Part shown: piece by piece, positions 1 through 6,868 of the stretch
How the letters are laid out: every line of letters begins with the position of its first letter
Numbering within the stretch: the stretch's first letter is position 1
Made by a program: the position numbers and the translations under genes
Notes under the pieces: generated by a model
Seen by the model: the letters and a program-made list of their open reading frames with translations, nothing else
Told to the model about the DNA's origin: nothing
The model's database searches: none
NCBI GenBank assembly: GCA_002723345.1
Contig: PBNV01000064.1
Span: 1-35,626 of the forward strand
Reading direction: 5' to 3'
Length of the DNA: 35,626 nucleotides
Source: Rhodospirillaceae bacterium
GTDB taxonomy: Bacteria > Pseudomonadota > Alphaproteobacteria > Rhodospirillales > UBA2165

Positions 1-107
1 AAAACCTTAATTAGTAGGCTAAACAGGCTAGTGCAGTCTTGTTAAACAAACACGATTTTTGACACTACACCTAAAATTTAAGTTCAAACATAAGGAGCGC
101 GAGCGCG

Positions 108-1466
108 ATGCCATTTAGTGGAGATTACTCAGGGTATGAGTTAGATACCAGTTTTATTGAGGAGAGCCATCACACAAACCCCCGCAGACTTTACAGTACC
201 TATGGTGCGGACTGGCAGTATCGGGTGGACCACGAGAGGATGCGTCGTGAGCGCCTTGATCGCGCACGAGCGGAGATGATTGCAGATGACATGGGTGCAA
301 TCGTCGTGTTCGCGGGTGCGAATGTTCGTTATCTCACGGGATCCTACCAAGGTAATTGGAAATACAATATCAACATCCGTTACGCTGTTTTGCCGAGGGA
401 AGGTGAGCCCTACCTCTTTGAAACCGCGGGTTCAGATATGCACAACGCAAGACTGGATTTACCCTGGATGAAGGACCGTATTCGTCCTGCCATGACCTGG
501 CAATGGGCCGAGGGTGCCGTGAGTGAAATGGCAGACAAGATGGTCGCATCTGTCATGGAGGTTCTTAAGGAACATGGGGTTGAGAAAGAGAAAATTGGCG
601 TTGATAACCTCGACTTCCCAGCATTACACGCCTTCGAAAAAGCCGGGCTGCGGATTGTCAATGGATGGCCGGCCATGTCCCGTGCACGTGTGGTAAAAAC
701 CAATGATGAAATCGAGCAGATCAAAATGTCAGCTTCGATTGGTGACGCAGCAATGTGGCATATCAAGCATGAGTGGTTGAAACCTGGGATTACAGAACGC
801 CAGGTTGAGGCCAAGGTACATGAATTTATGTTGGATAGAGGATGTGAAATTATCTACGACATTATTGTGGCATCCGGGGGCAATACGAGCCCTTACCGTC
901 GCTGGGCAACAGATAAGCTTATACAGCAGGGCGATTTAATAATCGTGGATATTAACGCCGTTGGGCCTGGTGGGTATTATGTCGACTTTGTTCGTACGCT
1001 CAAGTGTGCTGGTAAGTTGACACAACAAGAAATTGACCTTTACCGGGAAACCTATGACTCGCTTTATGCGGGCATGGAAAATCTGCGCCCGGGCATGACG
1101 TCAGCGGATGTCGTATCCAAGTTCCCAGAATACGATGACGATAAATACGGTACGGTTACTCTTCAGCAGTTTGCTCATTCCATCGGGATTACCCTGTATG
1201 AGGGTATGTGGATGAGTAGGGCTTATTCGCTCAAGTATCCGGCCGAAATTAAGGAAAATATGTATTTTGCCATTGAGACATTTGCGGGCCATCCTGGATT
1301 GCCTCAGACCTGCAGACTGGAGGAAAACGTGCTGGTTTCCAAAGATGGACCAGTTATATTCACAAAGATGGAGCATATGGAAGAAGCTGTTGGTGAGTAT
1401 AGAGTAGGTGATTTCCATCATCCATCACTGTTGGGTTACCCCACTCACAAAGTTGCCGCAGAATAG
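108..1466 (+). CDS. M24-family metalloenzyme (creatinase/aminopeptidase P fold), DddP-related
   Basis: This 452-residue protein has the two-part M24 layout: an N-terminal creatinase-like domain (about 1-195) and a pita-bread catalytic domain (about 200-440). The metal ligands can be read as D281, D293, H357 (QFAHSIG), E390 (AIETF) and E405 (RLEEN). From memory of Ruegeria DddP (D295, D307, H371, E406, E421) the spacing runs closely parallel, so the nearest characterised relative may be the DMSP lyase DddP. However, the DddP ligand D297 corresponds to N283 here, and the proposed catalytic D377 corresponds to L363, so DMSP cleavage is doubtful. A peptidase or another C-N or C-S hydrolase is possible. 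There is no signal peptide, so it should be cytoplasmic. AAGGAG at 92-97 supports the ATG. The next gene follows after 41 nt on the same strand. Confidence 0.8.
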   Translation: MPFSGDYSGYELDTSFIEESHHTNPRRLYSTYGADWQYRVDHERMRRERLDRARAEMIADDMGAIVVFAGANVRYLTGSYQGNWKYNINIRYAVLPREGEPYLFETAGSDMHNARLDLPWMKDRIRPAMTWQWAEGAVSEMADKMVASVMEVLKEHGVEKEKIGVDNLDFPALHAFEKAGLRIVNGWPAMSRARVVKTNDEIEQIKMSASIGDAAMWHIKHEWLKPGITERQVEAKVHEFMLDRGCEIIYDIIVASGGNTSPYRRWATDKLIQQGDLIIVDINAVGPGGYYVDFVRTLKCAGKLTQQEIDLYRETYDSLYAGMENLRPGMTSADVVSKFPEYDDDKYGTVTLQQFAHSIGITLYEGMWMSRAYSLKYPAEIKENMYFAIETFAGHPGLPQTCRLEENVLVSKDGPVIFTKMEHMEEAVGEYRVGDFHHPSLLGYPTHKVAAE

Positions 1467-1507
1467 ATTCCAAATATAAGGTTACTTAACGGCACAAGGG
1501 TGAGTAA

Positions 1508-2263
1508 ATGGAGCGAAATCCGCTCATAGTGGTTTCGTCTCGGTTAGACGATGTTCGTAACGAGGTTAGAGGGAGCAGAAAGTCTGCTCCCTCTATCGTT
1601 GCGGCGTGGCACCGGGCCAAAGAGGCCGATGTTGGGAATACTATTGTAGACTGTCACGACGAGTCTCTCGCAGATGAAGTAAAGGGTGCAGGAGCATATA
1701 GTGTCACTTCCGATCTGCAAGATATTGAACCGACACACAATTATAAACCACCATCCGGACTAGCGAGAGTGGCCAGAACAGTTACTAAGTTTGATAGGTT
1801 CTGCAATCACGATCTCATAATCCATTTGCCAGAACATCATGTTGAAATAGATCCAAAATTTTTACGTGCGCTAATGTATCCCTTAGCATCTTCGGATGTT
1901 GGTATGGCGACACTCGTTTGCGCAGTTACCCCAACCCTGCCAAAAGATGCGCCAAAAGTAAGTGTCAATTGGAACCCAGATCGGATTGTTTATGTGATGC
2001 CTGATGCTCGCGTGGGCACCATAAATAATTTTTCGCGGGACGGGTTAAAACTTACAGACGGTCAGGTTTATGCGCATATTCCCGTTTATATTTACAGGCG
2101 CGCTGCACTCGACCGTGTTGTACGCGAACCACCATGTGATAGAGAATTGGATGAGAATATAGAAGCGCTGCGCGTTTTGGACCTCGGATATCGCGTGGAG
2201 GCTCTATTTGTGCCAAATGTGACGCCGACGACGTACGAGGATAAGCTGGCTCGTTACGATTGA
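1508..2263 (+). CDS. Degenerate KdsB-like (CMP-KDO synthetase family) protein
   Basis: This 251-residue protein aligns by eye with 3-deoxy-manno-octulosonate cytidylyltransferase along its length. The matches are SGLARVA near 83-89 (family SGTERLAEV), VGMATL at 131-136, PKVSVNWN near 149-156 (family VKVVLD), AHIPVYIYRR near 189-198 (family RHLGIYGYR), and a C-terminal block ENIEALRVLDLGYRV near 216-230 (family IEMLEQLRVL). The catalytic parts are missing. The N-terminal nucleotide-binding signature (IPARYxSxRLPGKPL) is replaced by VVSSRLDDVRNEVRG, and the metal-binding QGDEP is replaced by LPEHH near 107-111. It is therefore probably not an active CMP-KDO synthetase; it could be regulatory or act on another substrate. 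It may be cotranscribed with the M24 gene 41 nt upstream. It is convergent with the DsbA-family gene. Confidence 0.65.
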   Translation: MERNPLIVVSSRLDDVRNEVRGSRKSAPSIVAAWHRAKEADVGNTIVDCHDESLADEVKGAGAYSVTSDLQDIEPTHNYKPPSGLARVARTVTKFDRFCNHDLIIHLPEHHVEIDPKFLRALMYPLASSDVGMATLVCAVTPTLPKDAPKVSVNWNPDRIVYVMPDARVGTINNFSRDGLKLTDGQVYAHIPVYIYRRAALDRVVREPPCDRELDENIEALRVLDLGYRVEALFVPNVTPTTYEDKLARYD

Positions 2264-2330
2264 CTATGTTGCTGTCATTGTTGGTTCAAGTTCCTTGAAG
2301 ATCCAGACTTAAAAGCGATGAACCTGCTTA

Positions 2331-3014
2331 TTAATCCGCATGTCCGACGTTGACCTGCAGATCTTGTTCAAAGCTCTCGCGGCGCCGCGCTTCGGCAACC
2401 TCCAACAATCGACCAATAACCCTTGGCTCCTGGGCGCCGGATATGGAAAATTTGCCGTCAATGATGAAGGCGGGAACACCACTGATACTGATGCGGTGAA
2501 CCTGAGTGTTTTGCTGGCGGATATAATCTACGTCTTCACCAGAATAAAGATAGGTCCGCAAGGTCTCTACATTGTAGCCTAGATCTCGGATTAAATCGTA
2601 GAGGACGGGTCGACTGCCTGTGTCTAACCCGCGAAGGAAGTATGCGTGGAACAGGGCTTCTACCACCTCGGAACCGCGCCCGGGGTCTCTGGTTTGTACA
2701 AAGCGCACTAATCGATGTGAATCTAGGGTGTTCGGGGTACGAGTTATCCTGTCGAACTGAAAGTGAATACCTAGGGTGCGACCCGCCTCGCTGATTGCTT
2801 GTAAGGCGCGGTTCGAACGGTCTTCATTCCCGAATTTAGCGTTAAGATAATGACCGCGTTCTATTCCCTCTGGCGGCAGATCGGGGTTCAACATGAACGG
2901 GTGCCAGGTGATCTCGGCTGATAAATGAGGTTTTTCTCTCAGAGATTGCTCCAGCCGCTTTTTACCCAGATAACACCAGGGGCAAACCGTGTCGAAGATT
3001 ACGTCTATGCGCAT
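2331..3014 (-). CDS. DsbA-family oxidoreductase, FrnE / 2-hydroxychromene-2-carboxylate isomerase-like
   Basis: I chose an internal ATG that gives 227 residues, because the protein then begins MRIDVIFDTVCPWCYLG, the usual start of this cytosolic family; a longer reading frame upstream adds 33 unrelated residues. CPWC (residues 11-14) is the thioredoxin-type redox motif. The cis-proline loop is SGVPAF (P181), followed by FSISGAQ. The long helical insertion holds RTPNTLDSHRL (92-102), typical of FrnE-like proteins of polyketide and oxidative-stress settings. Without a signal peptide it should act in the cytoplasm as a thiol-disulfide oxidoreductase or glutathione-dependent isomerase. The ribosome-binding site is weak. 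It is separated from the cold-shock gene upstream by a terminator and a 323-nt gene-free stretch, so it is probably transcribed alone. Confidence 0.85.
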   Translation of the reverse strand: MRIDVIFDTVCPWCYLGKKRLEQSLREKPHLSAEITWHPFMLNPDLPPEGIERGHYLNAKFGNEDRSNRALQAISEAGRTLGIHFQFDRITRTPNTLDSHRLVRFVQTRDPGRGSEVVEALFHAYFLRGLDTGSRPVLYDLIRDLGYNVETLRTYLYSGEDVDYIRQQNTQVHRISISGVPAFIIDGKFSISGAQEPRVIGRLLEVAEARRRESFEQDLQVNVGHAD

Positions 3015-3337
3015 GATAAAGAAGCTAGTTAGGTTAACGGTGCGGATCAATATCCAAACGGTTAGAGGTTCGGCGGGACGGGGCAGGTTCCCAGAAATAA
3101 TAATGGCTTGCATAAACGATTGGGCTTCAGTTGCCTATTCTATGCGTTATGATTACCGGCATGTTCCACTGGGCGCGGGCCTCGCGCCGTCTCCCTCCGG
3201 AAACTAATGACCTGGAGGGCTGAAGGTGATCAATGTATCATTCCACCCGCAAGGAAAAACCCGTTGATGTTCAGCGGGCTAAAATCAGATAAGCAATTTT
3301 AGACTACAATATGGTGAACGATCTACCCGAACTGATA
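3015..3337. other. Gene-free stretch with two tight hairpins
   Basis: No convincing gene lies here. The stretch contains the csp terminator (3255-3278) and two adjacent inverted repeats: GGCGCG/CGCGCC (3172-3177 and 3183-3188, loop of 5) and CCCTCC/GGAGGG (3193-3198 and 3214-3219). A 20-codon plus-strand frame beginning at 3161 (MFHWARASRR) spans both hairpins. It has no clear ribosome-binding site and no following plus-strand gene. The hairpins could belong to the leader of the DsbA-family gene on the minus strand or to a small RNA. I do not recognise a known RNA family. Confidence 0.4.
3255..3278 (-). terminator. Rho-independent terminator of the cold-shock gene
   Basis: Read on the minus strand, a CCCG...CGGG stem with an inner TG/CA pair and an AACAT loop is followed directly by TTTTT. 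It lies about 60 nt after the cold-shock stop codon, so it should end that transcript before the DsbA-family gene. Confidence 0.6.
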
Positions 3338-3544
3338 TTATCCAACGTTGGCAATATCTATTGCTTTTAAGCCCTTAGACTCTTCAATAGGCTCAAAGCT
3401 CACTTTCTGGCCTTCGGAGAGTTCTTGTAGTCCTGAGTCAAGAACTGCTGTGATGTGAACAAAAACATCCTTATCTCCCTCATCAGGAACAATAAAACCA
3501 AATCCTTTGGTTTTATTGAACCATTTTACTGTACCCGTAGCCAT
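3338..3544 (-). CDS. Cold-shock domain protein (CspA family)
   Basis: This is a 68-residue single cold-shock domain beginning [18 protein letters not shown]. It carries the RNP1 motif KGFGFI and the RNP2-type motif DVFVHITAV. This OB-fold binds single-stranded RNA or DNA and acts as an RNA chaperone. I chose the internal ATG because GGGAGGCG lies just upstream of it and the family starts there; the frame runs 17 codons further 5' with no homology. The 5' region holds a TTGACA box and a TTTTCGC/GCGAAAA hairpin, in keeping with the long structured leaders of many csp genes. A terminator follows. Confidence 0.95.
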   Translation of the reverse strand: MATGTVKWFNKTKGFGFIVPDEGDKDVFVHITAVLDSGLQELSEGQKVSFEPIEESKGLKAIDIANVG

Positions 3545-3611
3545 AACGCCTCCCATATTGTTCCCTGCGCTAAATTTGACCTCGTCTTCATACACAAACT
3601 ATTTATTTTCG

Positions 3612-3652
3612 TTTTCGCACGTTAGCGAAAATAGAAAATCGACTTTTGTCAA
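3612..3652 (-). promoter_or_regulatory. Probable promoter and leader hairpin of the cold-shock gene
   Basis: On the minus strand a consensus TTGACA (3647-3652) is followed within about 20 nt by a perfect 7-bp hairpin TTTTCGC-ACGTTA-GCGAAAA (arms 3625-3631 and 3612-3618). The -10 element is unclear; TATTTT lies too close for a standard spacer. The hairpin sits in the expected 5' untranslated region. Confidence 0.4.
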
Positions 3653-3673
3653 GGCAGGCTAAGTATGCTAACC

Positions 3674-3724
3674 GCAAGCTAATTCAACAAACAAGAAAAA
3701 AATTCCTATTTGAATTATGGTTGC
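3674..3724. repeat. Imperfect 14-bp inverted repeat after the DUF2786 gene
   Basis: The arms are GCAAGCTAATTCAA (3674-3687) and TTGAATTATGGTTGC (3710-3724), complementary apart from one mismatch and one bulge. The minus-strand loop holds a run of seven T. The repeat lies 12 nt after the stop of the DUF2786 gene and upstream of the csp promoter. It may help end the upstream transcript, although the T-run is inside the loop rather than after the stem. Confidence 0.35.
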
Positions 3725-3735
3725 TTATTTCGGCT

Positions 3736-4257
3736 TTATGCTGCTTTGCGCAATTTTAGCTTAATGCCGACGACTTCATAAACATTCAGCCCGGTAATTT
3801 CAGCGATTTCATCGAAGTGAAGGGAGGTTTCTTTCAAGAGAACTTCAGCATGTTTCAGCGGATTGCGCCTCGCTTTTGAGAAACTCCGAACGTGCTGACT
3901 AGCAGTGACTTTACTCTCGTCCCCGTCAACCAATCCGCGCTGGCGTGCCTTTTCAACCGCGTTCTGCCACCGGGCCTTGTCTTCACGTTGTTGCGAGGCA
4001 TTTGCTGCAAAGAACTGCGCTACTCGGGGGTCGGCATCAAACTGCCTTTGGACGGGCCCACGCGTGGACGCTAAGGCCGCGGTTTCTTGGCCAGGCTGCC
4101 ACCTGCAGGCCTTTTCCAGGGTCATGCCGTATTTGGAAGCGATCCGAGTGGCCGCTGCGAGCGCATTGGCTCGCTCACCTTCGAATTTACTGCTGTTTGC
4201 AAGCTCGAGAAGGTTGCGGAACCTCGTGTGTTCTTCTGCTGTAAAAGTGTGGGCTAT
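3736..4257 (-). CDS. DUF2786-like protein, apparent AUA start
   Basis: The open frame has a canonical ATG only at 4125 (129 residues), but the conserved sequence clearly starts further upstream. In frame from 4257 it reads AHTFTAEEHTRFRNLLELAN and then KFEGERANALAAATRIASKYGMTLE, which fits the DUF2786 helical signature (leucine-rich helix, then E.eA..A...A..L...yGl). Between the in-frame TAA (at 4270-4272) and this domain no ATG, GTG or TTG occurs. An ATA at 4255-4257 is preceded by GGAGA with a 6-nt spacer, an excellent initiation site, giving 173 residues. The C-terminus holds a possible helix-turn-helix (HFDEIAEITGLNVYEVVGIK). The function of DUF2786 is unknown to me. It is unclear whether the start is a true AUA, a mutated ATG or a sequencing error. 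Confidence 0.6.
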   Translation of the reverse strand: MAHTFTAEEHTRFRNLLELANSSKFEGERANALAAATRIASKYGMTLEKACRWQPGQETAALASTRGPVQRQFDADPRVAQFFAANASQQREDKARWQNAVEKARQRGLVDGDESKVTASQHVRSFSKARRNPLKHAEVLLKETSLHFDEIAEITGLNVYEVVGIKLKLRKAA

Positions 4258-4268
4258 AGCCGATCTCC
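4258..4268 (-). promoter_or_regulatory. Ribosome-binding site placed for an AUA start
   Basis: On the minus strand GGAGA (4268-4264) is followed by six nucleotides (TCGGCT) and ATA (4257-4255). It decides the proposed start of the DUF2786 gene. Confidence 0.5.
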
Positions 4269-4446
4269 GTTAGTGTTTCAAACTTCTCCCTCGATTATTA
4301 GCACATTTGTCGTTTCTATGGGTTAACAAAGGAGGGATCAACGCGCGCGACTTGCAGCATGAATGAGGGGCTGTCTCGGCCTATCCGCTACTCTCTGGTT
4401 GAGGCCTCTGCGAAGCCAACTAGTAGACTTCCAAAAGCGATAATTG

Positions 4447-4498
4447 GAAATACGACGGATGTAGGCTTCGCTTATCCGAACCTGTCCGTCGTAATTTC
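4447..4498 (+). repeat. Long two-tier stem-loop
   Basis: The outer arms are GAAATACGACGGA (4447-4459) and TCCGTCGTAATTTC (4485-4498), fully complementary apart from one bulged T. The inner arms AGGCTTCG (4463-4470) and CGAACCT (about 4477-4483) pair with one bulged C, around a six-base loop. That makes about 20 paired positions in 52 nt, far more structure than nearby intergenic DNA shows. Confidence 0.6.
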
Positions 4499-4661
4499 GG
4501 CTCTGATACCAATGACCGAGCACGAATATTGAAGATCCAGACGATCCACGCGGCACTTACCAGGGAGATACCCAGGTGGTCTCTCATCTGAGAGTGTTCG
4601 GTCGGACCCTCTTTAATGTAAACGGAGCCTCTGACGTCTTAACCGCGGACAACCGCGAACT

Positions 4662-4702
4662 ATGCCAGGGGGGCCGGCTTGGCTTCACTGGCATCAGTTT
4701 TT
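4662..4702 (+). terminator. Terminator-like hairpin with T-run
   Basis: A perfect 7-bp stem ATGCCAG/CTGGCAT (4662-4668 and 4688-4694) is followed after three bases by TTTTT (4698-4702). The loop of 19 nt is longer than usual. No plus-strand gene precedes it, which suggests it ends an unannotated transcript. Confidence 0.4.
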
Positions 4703-4763
4703 GAGGAAGATGTGCAAATTAATATGTCCTGGCGCGGGTCTCGCTAAATCAACCAATTCCAAA

Positions 4764-5096
4764 TTAAGGAACGCGCTGATGGCTGGCATCTAGCGCTAGG
4801 CCGGGGAATTCATCCTTCAGGAGTTTGAGGGCAGAGTCGGTAGTCAATCCTCTGGGCGCCCGAAGATTGTACGCGAAGCGGTTCATATTTGTAATGTTTG
4901 GCGCATTAGTTACACTAAAACCGAGATCTTGGGCGACGAGGTCAAATTGGGATGGAGGATCTATAACGATAATCTCTGCTCTCGTGGTGTCCTGCGTGTA
5001 TGAATTGGACAGCCAGGAAGCAATGAACCAGCCGGCTACGAAAAAGGGGGCTATCAGCAGGCCGATACCTGCAAAACGTAATTTCTTATTGTTCAT
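4764..5096 (-). CDS. Small membrane-anchored protein of unknown function
   Basis: With the internal ATG the protein has 110 residues: MNNKKLRFAG, then a single hydrophobic segment (IGLLIAPFFVAGWFIASWL, about 11-30), then a soluble domain of about 80 residues rich in short beta/helix patterns (AEIIVIDPPSQFDLVAQDLG, later TTDSALKLLKDEFPGL). A positively charged start before the hydrophobic segment predicts an N-in signal anchor with the domain in the periplasm. The frame extends 38 codons further upstream, but that part looks like unrelated leader and has no good ribosome-binding site. I do not recognise the family. It lies downstream of the MBL hydrolase on the same strand, 205 nt away. Confidence 0.5.
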   Translation of the reverse strand: MNNKKLRFAGIGLLIAPFFVAGWFIASWLSNSYTQDTTRAEIIVIDPPSQFDLVAQDLGFSVTNAPNITNMNRFAYNLRAPRGLTTDSALKLLKDEFPGLALDASHQRVP

Positions 5097-5301
5097 TATG
5101 ACACCAGTATCAGTTCTTGATACAGAACAAAGTATCCGCTTTTCATATGAATAAACGGTTAACGTTGGAGCTTTGTTCCAGCCAGAGCTTTTATTAAAAG
5201 CGTCCCCCAAAGTGGCGGGGTATGTCCGAAGGAGCTATACTAACGTCACGCCACGTTTCAGTGCAGGCGCGTCCCCGACTATCTTTAACATCCAAGGCCG
5301 G

Positions 5302-6231
5302 TTACCGCACAAGATGGTACCCGTCACCATCTTTCTCTATCGTGCCGTATTCGGGAGATTGGAAATGGGCAGGTAATAGCATCGTTGAAGTGCCCGCACA
5401 GTTTGCCAGTAGTGCAAGCCGAGTAGCACGGGACTCCGATTGGTCTGAACAAAAATTTGTGGACCATTCCGGGTGGATAAGCTGCACCGGATGATGTATC
5501 GCATCTCCGCATAGGATGGCATGCCGCCCGTTATCCTCAGCATGGATCATTACGTTGCCCGGCGTATGTCCATACGCTGGTTCCAGGAACACACCTGACC
5601 CAACGTTGTGATCGCCGGCGACAAATTCAGCTTGGCCCGACGAGATGACAGGTAACACGCTGTCCTCGAAAGAACCATACATTACGGGTTCGGGCGGGTT
5701 GGCATCGTGTAAAGCCTGCCAATAATTGTATTCCTTTTCGGCAAACAGGTAGCGGGCGTTGGGAAATGTCGGCACCCAAGTCCCGTTTTCCAACTTTGTA
5801 TTCCAGCCAACATGATCTGCGTGCAGATGGGTGCACATGACGATGTCCACCTCATCCGGTGCCACCCCTGCTTCCGCGAGGTTATCTAAAAAAGGGCCAG
5901 AACGCTGATGCCAATGTGGCCGGGTCGGCCGGTGTTTGTCATTTCCGCAGCATAGGTCAACCAGTATTGTGTGGTTTGCTGTTCGGATTAGATAACTGTG
6001 GAAACTCAAATACAGGTCGCTGCTGGTTTCGCCAAAATGTATTTTGTCGAGACGCCCAGCTATTTTTTCCATAATTTCCGGCGTTGAGTCTGGATAAATG
6101 AGGTCAGCGGCAAAGGGAATATTTTCTAAATCAACGATGCGGTTGATCCCAATATTGCCGACCTGGCAGCTATCGCGGTCGATATTCCAGGTGGGTCGCG
6201 TGGCTGGGTTCAAAGCATCCGCCATAACCAA
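5302..6231 (-). CDS. MBL-fold metallo-hydrolase (AHL lactonase / methyl parathion hydrolase-like)
   Basis: This 309-residue protein has the complete dinuclear zinc set of the metallo-beta-lactamase fold: H135, H137, D139 and H140 in THLHADHVGW, H222 in GHTPGN, D243 in CGDAIHH and H289 in LPAHF. The long N-terminal part and the FDxx-type spacing resemble the larger AiiA/MPH-type hydrolases that open lactones or cleave esters. There is no signal peptide. An alternative start is M3. The gene upstream (disordered protein) ends 14 nt before it, so the two may be cotranscribed. The substrate cannot be told from sequence. Confidence 0.85.
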   Translation of the reverse strand: MVMADALNPATRPTWNIDRDSCQVGNIGINRIVDLENIPFAADLIYPDSTPEIMEKIAGRLDKIHFGETSSDLYLSFHSYLIRTANHTILVDLCCGNDKHRPTRPHWHQRSGPFLDNLAEAGVAPDEVDIVMCTHLHADHVGWNTKLENGTWVPTFPNARYLFAEKEYNYWQALHDANPPEPVMYGSFEDSVLPVISSGQAEFVAGDHNVGSGVFLEPAYGHTPGNVMIHAEDNGRHAILCGDAIHHPVQLIHPEWSTNFCSDQSESRATRLALLANCAGTSTMLLPAHFQSPEYGTIEKDGDGYHLVR

Positions 6232-6245
6232 AATCCTCGGTTCGT

Positions 6246-6731
6246 TTAATACTTAATTCGGCATTCTATCGACCAGGACAACTCAGCTTTACTAAGTTTT
6301 CGGCCGATGCCGAGATTTTCTTTGCGCGCTTTCTTTTTTATGGTTTCCCTCAGCAGGGCTTGGATTTCTTCTGTTAAATCACTTTCAAGGATCATCACTC
6401 GCGACGGCGGCTCTTTCTTGGAGGGTTTCGCCCGCTGTGGCGAACGTGACGACTTTTTCTTTGCCCCTGCTTTTCCAAATATATTGGCCCAACCCTCACG
6501 ATACTCGTCCGTCGCAACACTGGAGAAATAACTTATCGGACGGGACGTCGCGCCACCTTTTGCGGTCGCACCGGAACCCGATTTTTCGTTACCTCCGGTA
6601 TCTGCTGCACTTGCTGTATCAGAGCTTTTTTCGCCGCTTTTCTCAGAATTTTTGCCTGATGTCTTGTCGGCGCTTTGGTCCGTCTTCTTTGCCGAGGTTG
6701 TCGAAGATTTGGCTGAACTGTCCTTGCTCAT
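6246..6731 (-). CDS. Disordered Lys/Ser-rich protein with basic C-terminal segment
   Basis: In this 161-residue protein the first 65 residues are almost entirely S, K, T, A, G, D and E (SADKTSGKNSEKSGEKSSDT) and should be unstructured. A more conserved-looking core follows (ISYFSSVATDEYREGWANIF, about 66-85), then a basic linker (KKKSSRSPQRAKPSKKEPP) and a helical segment (LTEEIQALLRETIKKKARK). The composition recalls histone H1-like or PopZ-type proteins, but I cannot assign a family. A nucleic-acid or scaffold role is only a guess. It lies 14 nt upstream of the MBL hydrolase on the same strand. Confidence 0.65.
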   Translation of the reverse strand: MSKDSSAKSSTTSAKKTDQSADKTSGKNSEKSGEKSSDTASAADTGGNEKSGSGATAKGGATSRPISYFSSVATDEYREGWANIFGKAGAKKKSSRSPQRAKPSKKEPPSRVMILESDLTEEIQALLRETIKKKARKENLGIGRKLSKAELSWSIECRIKY

Positions 6732-6868
6732 TTTTAATCTTATTCCCGAGTAATATTGACGTCATCAACTCTTCCTCTAACAAATCTGCCCCATCGGGCT
6801 CAAGCGTCAGATTAAAATGGGAAATTTATCTGAATGCTAATCTTGAGATGGAGCGGGTCAGCGGAAGA

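Larger units (their letters stand above)
4273..4763. other. 490-nt gene-free structured stretch, possible small RNA
   Basis: No credible coding frame is present. A long two-part hairpin occupies 4447-4498. A plus-strand terminator-like element follows at 4662-4702, and a short direct repeat (AACCGCGGAC, then AACCGCGAAC) lies near 4640-4660. Together these fit a plus-strand small RNA. I do not find the signature sequences of tmRNA, RNase P RNA, SRP RNA or 6S RNA. Confidence 0.4.

Noticed and set aside
2285..2299. TTCAAG-TTC-CTTGAA hairpin between convergent genes as a terminator
   Set aside because: The stem is short and AT-rich with a 3-nt loop and no T-run on either strand.
4338..4556. 72-codon minus-strand frame in the 4.3-4.7 kb gap
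   Set aside because: Composition is atypical, there is no ribosome-binding site, and it runs straight through the long hairpin at 4447-4498.
4825..5154. 109-codon plus-strand frame
   Set aside because: It is antisense to the small membrane protein, whose Lys-rich start plus hydrophobic segment is a more natural protein.
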